Origin: an uncultured Clostridia bacterium
GTDB lineage: Bacteria > Bacillota > Clostridia > Christensenellales > CAG-917
Assembly: GCA_934277615.1 (NCBI GenBank)
Contig: CAKQUV010000010.1
Location: forward strand, 1 to 29,292
Direction of reading: 5' to 3'
Length of the DNA stretch: 29,292 bases
Each line of letters opens with the position of its first letter. The first letter of the stretch is position 1. Below are positions 20,480 through 27,307 of this stretch, one piece after another. The position numbers and the translations under genes were made by a program. The notes under the pieces were generated by a model. The model made no database searches, was not told where the DNA came from, and was given only the letters and a program-made list of their open reading frames with translations.

Positions 20480-22057
20480 ATGAGTGAACCATTGGTGCTG
20501 ACAATCGATTTCGGAACGCAGAGCGTGCGCGCTATGCTGTTCGACAAGCACGGAAAAGATTACGGAAAAGAGAAAGTGCATTTCAAAGAGCCGTATTTTT
20601 CAAAAGAAATAGGTTGGGCGGAACAAAAGCCCGAATTCTATTGGGATAGGCTGAAAGAGGCGACAAACGGACTTAAAGAAAAGTGCGCCGACCTTTGGGA
20701 TGATATCCGCGCGGTGAGCGTTACCACAATCCGCGATACGGCGGTGGTTGTGGATAAGGACGGAAAGCCGCTCCGCGATATCATCTTGTGGCTTGACCAA
20801 AGAGAAGTCAAGGACGCGGACAAAACGAGATTCGGCTCCGGGTTTAAATCGCTTCTGCGACTTATCAACATGTACGATATGGCGGCGACTCAATGCAAGT
20901 CGTCCGCTTGCAACTGGGTGCATGAGTACGAGCCCGAAGTTTGGGCGAAAATGCACAAATTTCTGATGTTTTCGGGATATATTACTTATCGTTTGACGGG
21001 GGTTATGAAAGACTCGGTGGCAAACCAGATCGGGCATATCCCGTTTGATTACAAGGCAAAGACGTGGCAAGGACCTCGCGCGATAACCGCTCCCATTTTC
21101 GATTTGAAAGCAAAGGATATGTGCGAGCTTGTGGAGCCGGGAACCATCATCGGATATATCACAAAAGAGGCGAGCGACGACCTCGGTATTAAGCAAGGAT
21201 TGCCCGTCATTGCGTCCGGCTCGGATAAGGGATGCGAAACGTTGGGCTCGGGTTGTGTGGACAGCACGGGAGCTTCGCTCTCTCTGGGTACTACCGCAAC
21301 CGTGCAGATGACCACGGATAAATATGTCGAAACGGAGCCGTTTGTGCCGTCTTATCCTGCGGTTTTGCCGGGGAAATACAATCCCGAAGTGGAAATTTAT
21401 CGCGGATATTGGATGCTTTCGTGGTTTAAGAACGAATTTGCGCACAAAGAGGTTAAAGAGGCAAAAGAACTGGGCATTGCCGCAGAGGAACTTTTAAACA
21501 AACATCTCAAAGACGTGCCAGCAGGTTGCGAGGGGCTTATTTTGCAGCCGTATTGGACTCCCGGTATCAAGCATCCGACGGCAAGAGGCGCGATACTCGG
21601 ATTTGCGGATTGCCATACGCGCATACATATTTATCGCGCGATAATAGAAGGCATCGCATACGGACTTTACGACGGATTGCTTTCCATTCAGCGCAAGACC
21701 AAAATCAAAGTGGAATTTTTGGCAGTGTCGGGCGGAGGCAGCGAAAGCGACGAGATTTGTCAAATTACGGCAAATATCATGGGTATTCCCGTTAGAAGAG
21801 CGCAGACATACGAAACGTCCTCGCTGGGCGCGGCAATCACCGCTTTCAAGGGATTGGGCGTTTACAAGTCATTCGAAGAGGCAGCGGAGAATATGGTGCA
21901 TATATCCGCAGAGTTTCAACCCGATATGAAAGAGCATGCGCTTTACAACAAACTGTACAACAGAATATATCGCAGAATATATCCCAACAACAAGAAACTT
22001 TATGACGATTTGAAGATGATTTTGCGCAATGCAAAAGCCGAAAACGAAAACAACTAA
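20480..22057 (+). CDS. FGGY-family carbohydrate kinase (glycerol kinase-like)
   Basis: This 525-residue kinase has N-terminal phosphate motif LTIDFGTQSVRAMLFD, ILWLDQR, the catalytic aspartate region GSDKGCETLGSG, and the C-terminal VSGGGSESDEICQITA with SSLGAAITAFKGLG. FGGY kinases phosphorylate glycerol and sugars. The neighbours argue for glycerol or a glycerol derivative, but the phosphate motif differs from the GTTSSR of typical GlpK, so the substrate may differ as well. AAAAGGGAAAA precedes the ATG. No glycerol facilitator (GlpF) or antiterminator (GlpP) gene is nearby. The AGPS-like gene follows after 71 bp. Confidence 0.85.
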   Translation: MSEPLVLTIDFGTQSVRAMLFDKHGKDYGKEKVHFKEPYFSKEIGWAEQKPEFYWDRLKEATNGLKEKCADLWDDIRAVSVTTIRDTAVVVDKDGKPLRDIILWLDQREVKDADKTRFGSGFKSLLRLINMYDMAATQCKSSACNWVHEYEPEVWAKMHKFLMFSGYITYRLTGVMKDSVANQIGHIPFDYKAKTWQGPRAITAPIFDLKAKDMCELVEPGTIIGYITKEASDDLGIKQGLPVIASGSDKGCETLGSGCVDSTGASLSLGTTATVQMTTDKYVETEPFVPSYPAVLPGKYNPEVEIYRGYWMLSWFKNEFAHKEVKEAKELGIAAEELLNKHLKDVPAGCEGLILQPYWTPGIKHPTARGAILGFADCHTRIHIYRAIIEGIAYGLYDGLLSIQRKTKIKVEFLAVSGGGSESDEICQITANIMGIPVRRAQTYETSSLGAAITAFKGLGVYKSFEEAAENMVHISAEFQPDMKEHALYNKLYNRIYRRIYPNNKKLYDDLKMILRNAKAENENN

Positions 22058-22128
22058 AAATAATTTAATGAATAAATCGTCGGTTTATCTGTCGAAAACA
22101 GTCGGATAAAACGGCAATTGGAGGAATT

Positions 22129-23841
22129 ATGTCAAAACCCTATAAGGAATTCGAACCCAAGTGGATCACCGAAGCACCCCAAGAAAAATCTTTCCGTTCC
22201 ATTATGAAATGGGGCGATCCCAACAAGTACAAAGCCCCCAAAGAAGGTCTTTATAAACTTATTAAAAACATCTTCTCGCTCACCGACGACGACTTCAAAG
22301 AGATGGTGGACACGGGAGAACAACTTGTGGACGTACACGTTGAAAGCGCGCTTACAAAAGAGCAAATCGCGGATATCACGGGAATCGTTGGCGAGGAAAA
22401 CGCAAGCGTCGACGACTTCGAGAGAGTGCGCCTTGCATACGGCAAAACCATGATAGACATCATGCGTCTTAGAAAAGGCATTGTGGAAAACGTGCCCGAT
22501 ATCGTTGTGTATCCCTCAACCAAAGAACAAATAGAAGGGCTTGTGCATTATGCGGATAAGAACGGAATTAAGGTGTACGTGCATGCGGGCGGTTCAAGCG
22601 TTACGCGCGGCACGGAGGCGATGGTGTCGCCCAATATCATGATCGACATCAGCAAGAACTTCAACAAGGTTGTTGCGTTCAATGAGGTCAATTCCACAAT
22701 CACCGTGCAGCCCGGTATCAGCGGCCCGCAACTTGAGGATATCCTCAACCACGCTCCCGAAAACTTCGGAACGAGCAAACGCTATACTTGCGGACATTTC
22801 CCGCAATCGTTTGAGTATTCCTGCGTTGGCGGCTGGGTGGTAACTCGCGGCTCGGGACAAAACTCCACATACTACGGATGCGCCGCAGACCTTGTGCTTA
22901 AACAAGAATACGTTACGCCTATCGGAACAATCAAGACGGACGGCGCGCCGAGAAAAGCAACGGGTCCGGATATCGACCAAATTATGATGGGCAGCGAAGG
23001 CTGCTTCGGCATTTTGACAGAGGTTACGCTCAAAGTGTTCCATCTCTCCAAAAAACATAGAAAATTCTCCTTTATGTTCCCGACGTGGGAGGACGGTATG
23101 GCTGTTATGAGAGAAGTTATGCAAGGAGAATTCGGTCATCCGTCGGCATTCCGTCTTTCGGACGCAGAGGAAACGGATATGATGTCGCATATGTACGGAA
23201 TTATCGGCTCTCCGCTTGAACCGTTGCTTGCTGCAAAGGGTTATAAACAGCACTCCAGATGCTTGCTCCTTGGTTTCTGCGACGGCGAGGACGGATTGCA
23301 AAGAAATATTATGCGCAACATAAGAAAGATTGCGAGAAAGTATCACGGACTCTCCCTCACGGGTTACGTTACGACGGCGTGGGAGCACGGCAGATTCAGC
23401 GATCCGTATCTCAGAGATACCATTCAGGACTACGGCATCATAATCGATACGCTCGAGTGCGCGGTCAATTGGGATAATATGCCCAAAGTGCATGACGAGG
23501 TGAGAAAAGTGGTCAAAGCGTGGCCGAACGCAATCTGCACTTGCCATATTTCGCACAGTTATCCCAACGGCGCAAACCTCTACTTCATCTTCATCATCAA
23601 GACAACGGATTTGGACGCTTTCAAGAAGTATCATAGCTCCATTCTCGAGGCAATCATGAAGTCGGGCGCGGCGCTTTCTCACCATCACGGCATCGGCAAA
23701 CTCTTTGCTCCGTACCTCGAAGGCTCTGTGGGAGCGGCGCAACTCGACGTGTTCAAAGCGCTCAAAAAATACTTTGACCCCAACAACACGCTCAACCCGG
23801 GCGGAACGCTTGCCCTTGACGAGCACCCGTCAAATTTCTAA
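22129..23841 (+). CDS. FAD-binding oxidase related to alkyl-dihydroxyacetonephosphate synthase (AGPS)
   Basis: This 570-residue VAO/PCMH-type flavoprotein has an FAD-binding domain with VVYPSTKEQIEGLV and HAGGSSVTRG (about 152-161), and then the AGPS-like TGPDIDQIMMGSEGCFGILTE. The C-terminal cap domain has CTCHISHSYPNGANLYF and LSHHHGIGK (His518-520). The HHH motif and ISHSY match the AGPS family closely, more than D-lactate or glycolate dehydrogenases. AGPS exchanges the acyl chain of acyl-DHAP for a fatty alcohol, forming the ether bond. TTGGAGG precedes the ATG. Tandem stops TAATAG end the gene. It closes the operon, followed by stacked hairpins. Whether it makes or breaks ether bonds, or does other chemistry, cannot be seen. 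Confidence 0.85.
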   Translation: MSKPYKEFEPKWITEAPQEKSFRSIMKWGDPNKYKAPKEGLYKLIKNIFSLTDDDFKEMVDTGEQLVDVHVESALTKEQIADITGIVGEENASVDDFERVRLAYGKTMIDIMRLRKGIVENVPDIVVYPSTKEQIEGLVHYADKNGIKVYVHAGGSSVTRGTEAMVSPNIMIDISKNFNKVVAFNEVNSTITVQPGISGPQLEDILNHAPENFGTSKRYTCGHFPQSFEYSCVGGWVVTRGSGQNSTYYGCAADLVLKQEYVTPIGTIKTDGAPRKATGPDIDQIMMGSEGCFGILTEVTLKVFHLSKKHRKFSFMFPTWEDGMAVMREVMQGEFGHPSAFRLSDAEETDMMSHMYGIIGSPLEPLLAAKGYKQHSRCLLLGFCDGEDGLQRNIMRNIRKIARKYHGLSLTGYVTTAWEHGRFSDPYLRDTIQDYGIIIDTLECAVNWDNMPKVHDEVRKVVKAWPNAICTCHISHSYPNGANLYFIFIIKTTDLDAFKKYHSSILEAIMKSGAALSHHHGIGKLFAPYLEGSVGAAQLDVFKALKKYFDPNNTLNPGGTLALDEHPSNF

Positions 23842-23859
23842 TAGGGTAGAGAAGCAGGA

Positions 23860-23880
23860 TTTTGCTCGATACGAGCAAAA
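23860..23880 (+). other. Perfect 9-bp hairpin after the operon
   Basis: TTTTGCTCG (23860-23868) and CGAGCAAAA (23872-23880) with an ATA loop. On either strand the T-run sits on the wrong side of, or within, the stem, so termination would be weak. It is the first of four hairpins in the 267-bp gap before spoVG. Confidence 0.5.
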
Positions 23881-23924
23881 ATTAATTCGGCATTCAAAAT
23901 CGGCAAAAAGCCTAAACGAAATCA

Positions 23925-23958
23925 AAACGGCATATGCGCAATTGCGCATATGCCGTTT
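23925..23958. terminator. Perfect 34-bp palindrome, probable operon 3' end
   Basis: Every base of the 34-bp sequence is self-complementary around 23941/23942, from AAACGGCATATGCG to its mirror image. The RNA forms a stem of about 15 bp followed by AAATTATTTTCT. It could serve as a terminator or 3' stabiliser for the operon; a protein-binding palindrome is possible. Confidence 0.55.
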
Positions 23959-24016
23959 AAATTATTTTCTAACATATGCATATATGAGAAAATATACGTA
24001 TGTCGTTGAGTAAATA

Positions 24017-24049
24017 TAAAAACGGGGCAGTGAAGACTGCCCTATTTTT
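24017..24049. terminator. Bidirectional terminator between operon and spoVG
   Basis: GGGCAGT (24025-24031) pairs with ACTGCCC (24036-24042) around GAAG, flanked by AAAAA on the left and TTTTT on the right. It can end both the plus-strand operon and the minus-strand spoVG transcript. Another hairpin CGGGC/GCCCG (24081-24093) lies between it and spoVG. Confidence 0.8.
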
Positions 24050-24108
24050 GAATTAATAATTAATAGTTAATAATTGCGGGCGGGCGTAGCCCGCACCCGA
24101 GCGCACGC

Positions 24109-24387
24109 TTATTCGGTAACGTTTTCTTCTATTTTTTTGTTGTATGCGTCGAGAATTTTCTCTTTTATATACTCGCGCGTCGGAGAATTGATTGCGTGGA
24201 CGAGGTCTTTGTAGGCGCCTTCGGGCAACTTTCTTGACGGCATCGCCATGAATATGCCTTTTTCGCCCTCTATGAGTTTGATGTCGTGAACTGCGAAACA
24301 GTCGTCGATGACGATTGTCGCAACGCCTTTGAGTTTTCCGCCTTCGGTTTTTACAAGACGTACTCTTACGTCGGTGATATTGATCAT
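24109..24387 (-). CDS. spoVG: SpoVG, septation/sporulation regulator
   Basis: This 92-residue protein has the normal SpoVG length and begins MINITDVRVRLV. It contains the core VIDDCFAVHDIKLIEG and FMAMPSRKLPEGAYKDLVHAI that defines the family. SpoVG is a small RNA/DNA-binding regulator that affects septation in sporulating Bacillus and virulence and envelope genes elsewhere. AAGGAGG lies upstream on the minus strand. The gene is transcribed away from murC. Downstream hairpins form its terminator. Confidence 0.97.
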   Translation of the reverse strand: MINITDVRVRLVKTEGGKLKGVATIVIDDCFAVHDIKLIEGEKGIFMAMPSRKLPEGAYKDLVHAINSPTREYIKEKILDAYNKKIEENVTE

Positions 24388-24432
24388 AATTTTATCCTCC
24401 TTACCTTATCTTTGGGAAATCCCCTATAAATT

Positions 24433-24461
24433 ATATTAGCACCTAAAAAAGTGCCTATCAA
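24433..24461 (-). promoter_or_regulatory. Promoter for spoVG with inverted repeat in the spacer
   Basis: On the minus strand TTGATA (plus 24456-24461), 17 bp, then TAATAT (plus 24433-24438). The spacer contains an imperfect inverted repeat, GGCAC and GGTGC around a T-run, which could be an operator. I see no sigma-H motif. Confidence 0.5.
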
Positions 24462-24524
24462 GGCAAAAATACGACGTGTGCGGATAGACTACGTTTGTAG
24501 CGAAACACAAAAACAGGTTTTGCA

Positions 24525-24530
24525 TATAAT
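24525..24530 (+). promoter_or_regulatory. -10 box immediately upstream of murC
   Basis: TATAAT at 24525-24530 lies five bases before the murC ATG. A -35 at the 17-bp spacing is GAAACA (24502-24507), matching TTGACA only in its last three bases. No ribosome binding site is present, so a leaderless transcript is a reasonable reading. Confidence 0.4.
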
Positions 24531-24535
24531 GTGCT

Positions 24536-25900
24536 ATGTTGGATTTTGCAAATAAAACGGTGCATTTTATAGGAATCGGCGGCATATCGTGCAATGCGCT
24601 GGCAAGATTTGTGCTGGATTTCGGCGGAAAAGTGAGCGGCAGCGACGCAAAAATTACGCCGATTTGCGATGAGTTGAGCCAAAAGGGCGCAGTGATTTGG
24701 CAAGGCGAAAAACCGCAGAATATACATGCTGATATCGTCGTTTTTTCAAGCGCGATTAGGACTGACAACAAGGAACTTGTATATGCGAAACAGAGCGGCG
24801 CAAAACTGTATGAAAGGCACGAGTTTTTGGGCGAGGTTTCAAGGCTGTTCGGACGGAGCGTTGCCATTGCGGGAACTCACGGAAAGACAAGCACTACGGC
24901 GATGATTACGCATATTCTAAAACAGGCAAACTGCAAATTTTTGTCCATGATAGGCGGCGAGTGTGTAGACGGGGGCAATTATGTCAACAATACATATGCG
25001 AGCAAAATCGCCGAACTCAAGAAGTGCGTTTTTCTAACGGAGGCGTGCGAGTATAAAAGGCATATGCTTGCAATAAAAAGAGATATAGGCATTGTAACCA
25101 ATGTCGAGTGCGACCATCCCGATTGCTATAAAAATCTCGACGAAGTGCAAGTTGCGTTCAAGAGTTTTTTGGACGGCGCGCCCATAAAAATTGCAAGCGA
25201 AAAGGATATGTCCGATTTGTACAAAACCACGATAAATTCGTCAGAGTTTTGCGTTGCGTGCGAGCAGGATTCGCTGTATGCAAAAGTCGCGGCCGACGGG
25301 GCTAGGATATATATAAACGGAACGTACGTCGCTCGACTGAAACTTGAGGACGACGGCGAGTATAATTATAAAAACGCACTTTTTGCGCTTATGACTACAA
25401 TGCGTTTGGGAATGACAATCAAAGACGGCGCAAACGCGCTTTCAAGTTATAAAGGCGTAAAACGGAGATTTGAAAGGAGCAAAGATATTGACGGAGCGAG
25501 AGTGTATTTTGATTTCGCACATCACCCGAAGGAAATAAAATGCGTGCTTGAGCGCGCAAGAAAATGCGGCGGCGCAATCGTTGTTTTCCAACCGCATACA
25601 TATTCGAGGACAAAGGCATATCTTCCCGATTTTGTCGATGTGCTTGGCGGTTGCGATTTTGCAAAGTACGTTGTGATTATGCCGACGTATGCCGCAAGAG
25701 AAACGATTGAAATGGGCGTTGACAGCAGCGTCTTGGCAAACGCAATTTTCGACAAATTTCCGCAAAAGCAAGTTTATCTTGCAAAAAGCAAGCAGTCAAC
25801 TGTCGATTTTGTCAATATGCACGCACACGAGGTGGATACGGTGCTAATGATAGGCGCAGGCGACATATACGACCTGAAAGCCGCGCTTGCAAAATCTTAG
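24536..25900 (+). CDS. murC: UDP-N-acetylmuramate--L-alanine ligase
   Basis: This 454-residue Mur ligase has the N-terminal UDP-binding HFIGIGGISCNALARF, the ATP loop GTHGKTSTT (about 118-126), NVECDHPDCYKN, DFAHHPKEI and FQPHTYSRT, the set that distinguishes MurC. It adds L-alanine to UDP-MurNAc in peptidoglycan synthesis. The family's EADEYD segment is altered to EACEYK, a mild oddity. The start must be near 24536 because the UDP-binding strand begins nine residues later, yet no Shine-Dalgarno exists there. It stands alone, divergent from spoVG. Confidence 0.95.
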   Translation: MLDFANKTVHFIGIGGISCNALARFVLDFGGKVSGSDAKITPICDELSQKGAVIWQGEKPQNIHADIVVFSSAIRTDNKELVYAKQSGAKLYERHEFLGEVSRLFGRSVAIAGTHGKTSTTAMITHILKQANCKFLSMIGGECVDGGNYVNNTYASKIAELKKCVFLTEACEYKRHMLAIKRDIGIVTNVECDHPDCYKNLDEVQVAFKSFLDGAPIKIASEKDMSDLYKTTINSSEFCVACEQDSLYAKVAADGARIYINGTYVARLKLEDDGEYNYKNALFALMTTMRLGMTIKDGANALSSYKGVKRRFERSKDIDGARVYFDFAHHPKEIKCVLERARKCGGAIVVFQPHTYSRTKAYLPDFVDVLGGCDFAKYVVIMPTYAARETIEMGVDSSVLANAIFDKFPQKQVYLAKSKQSTVDFVNMHAHEVDTVLMIGAGDIYDLKAALAKS

Positions 25901-26159
25901 GCAATCGGAAGGGGTGTTACCATATCGATATATGCGCATATATACATATATAAATATATACAAGTATGGACATTCATAATCATATATCGGCAGATGTCCA
26001 TAGAATAAATCGAGGTATCCTCATATCGAAAAGCACGCATACCGCGTGCTTTTCGTTGCTGCGCTTGCCTATTGCCGCAGATAAAGATTTGTTGTAAATT
26101 GCATAATAGACTTTTGCGACTTGACCGATTTATGCTTGTTTTGACATGGCTTTGAATTA
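25901..26159. other. Intergenic region with AT-rich palindromes
   Basis: It holds a 16-bp palindrome ATATATGCGCATATAT (25928-25943), an inverted repeat TATGGACAT/ATGTCCATA (25965-25973 with 25994-26002), and a strong hairpin at 26027-26055. An open frame on the minus strand here is not coding. No gene is seen. Confidence 0.5.
26027..26055. terminator. Bidirectional hairpin between murC and the DUF4363 gene
   Basis: CGAAAAGCACGC (26027-26038) pairs perfectly with GCGTGCTTTTCG (26044-26055) around a five-base loop. The A/T runs at the stem base allow termination of the convergent murC and DUF421-DUF4363 transcripts. Confidence 0.65.
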
Positions 26160-26537
26160 TCAGATGATGTCCTCTGCGTTGAAGTCGAGAAGGCGGCGTA
26201 TGTTGTCTGCCATGATTATGAGGGAGCGACACTTGGACGTTGCGTTCTGATAATCGCCGCACTCAAGCGAGCCTTCCGCCTCGCCCATGGCTACCGAAAA
26301 CGCTCTTACGTCGGGTGAGTAGGCAAAAAGTTCTATATACATTCGCCGCTTTTCCCACCAGTCGGAGATGTCGCGGAGTTGCTCGAGGGACGTTTCGTCC
26401 TCGGCAAGTACGGCTTGTTCGAGGGATTTGAGTTTGTCTTCCAACTCGCCGAAAGTTTTTGTAACGTAGATGTTTTCAAGTATTCCGCCCGTAACGATAA
26501 GTATGAGCACTATGACTGCGACAAAGACTCTTTTCAT
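26160..26537 (-). CDS. DUF4363 membrane-anchored protein
   Basis: This 125-residue protein has an N-terminal hydrophobic helix (about residues 4-21) followed by a helical, Glu-rich domain with DISDWWEKRRMYIELFA, typical of DUF4363. It is probably anchored in the membrane with the domain outside. DUF4363 genes usually follow DUF421 genes in spore-forming Clostridia; the function is unknown. The ATG overlaps the DUF421 stop by four bases (ATGA), indicating coupling. Confidence 0.82.
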   Translation of the reverse strand: MKRVFVAVIVLILIVTGGILENIYVTKTFGELEDKLKSLEQAVLAEDETSLEQLRDISDWWEKRRMYIELFAYSPDVRAFSVAMGEAEGSLECGDYQNATSKCRSLIIMADNIRRLLDFNAEDII

Positions 26538-27274
26538 CTCACTTCCTCTTTGAGCGTAACGCTCGGATTGGTGGTTGTCGGCGTGAGCGAGGTGATTATA
26601 TAATCGTCCTTAAAGGGCTGGATAAACACGTCGTCGCCTGCAACGAGCGCCACCAATACGTCTTGTTGATTCACGCCGATGTTTGACAAGAGGCGTAACA
26701 CCTTTTCTTTGACGTCGTCTTGAAGTTTTGTAAGGTTTTCCGCAACAAACTCACCTTCCATAATGACGGCGACGGGGATTTGCGCTTCATCGACGGTCAT
26801 TTTTACATCGTCGGGGCAAAGTGGTCTGTTGCCGGATTTGGGCATAACGCTGAGGTTGCCGTTGGTTTCCAGAATGGCGTATTCCACTTCGCTCGGGTTG
26901 AAGTAACCTGCGCCGCGCAATGCTTCCATAATGTCGTCGATGTTGAGGTTGAGCTCTTTCATAACGTCGGGTAAAATGTTGCCTTTTTCGATGATAATGA
27001 TGGGTTTGCCGTTGAGAAATTTGCGAAATTTTATGCTTTTGGTGGCGAGTTTCGTGATGAGAATATGCACCAAAAACAGCGAAAAAACGGGGATTACTCC
27101 GTACAGAATAGGTATGGACGCGTCCGCCATAGGTATGCATACGAGGTCGCTGGCAACAAGCGTGATTGCAAGTTCGAAAGGTTGCAACTCGCCCAGTTGC
27201 CTTTTGCCCATAAGTCGCATCGCAACGAGCAATACGAAGTATAAAACCAAACTTCTTATAAATAGATTAAGCAT
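26534..27274 (-). CDS. DUF421 (YetF/YcaP-type) membrane protein
   Basis: This 246-residue protein has three N-terminal membrane helices (about 4-80, with MRLMGKRQLGELQPFELAITL, the family's hallmark), followed by a cytoplasmic YetF-like domain with NGKPIIIIEKGNILPDVMKE and PLCPDDV. The function is unknown; Bacillus relatives are found in spore membranes. No Shine-Dalgarno precedes ATG 27274. It lies 33 bp after the SpoVB-like gene and overlaps DUF4363 by four bases, so the three genes probably form one operon. Confidence 0.9.
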   Translation of the reverse strand: MLNLFIRSLVLYFVLLVAMRLMGKRQLGELQPFELAITLVASDLVCIPMADASIPILYGVIPVFSLFLVHILITKLATKSIKFRKFLNGKPIIIIEKGNILPDVMKELNLNIDDIMEALRGAGYFNPSEVEYAILETNGNLSVMPKSGNRPLCPDDVKMTVDEAQIPVAVIMEGEFVAENLTKLQDDVKEKVLRLLSNIGVNQQDVLVALVAGDDVFIQPFKDDYIITSLTPTTTNPSVTLKEEVR

Positions 27275-27307
27275 AGCCGTAGTGTGTATATACGGCGAGA
27301 TTTTATA

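Noticed and set aside
22594..23826. 410-codon minus-strand frame opposite the AGPS-like gene
   Set aside because: Shadow of a well-supported gene; composition rich in His, Arg and Cys as expected for antisense reading.
25897..26262. 121-codon minus-strand frame beyond murC
   Set aside because: Low-complexity, overlaps the DUF4363 gene and a terminator hairpin; no start signal.
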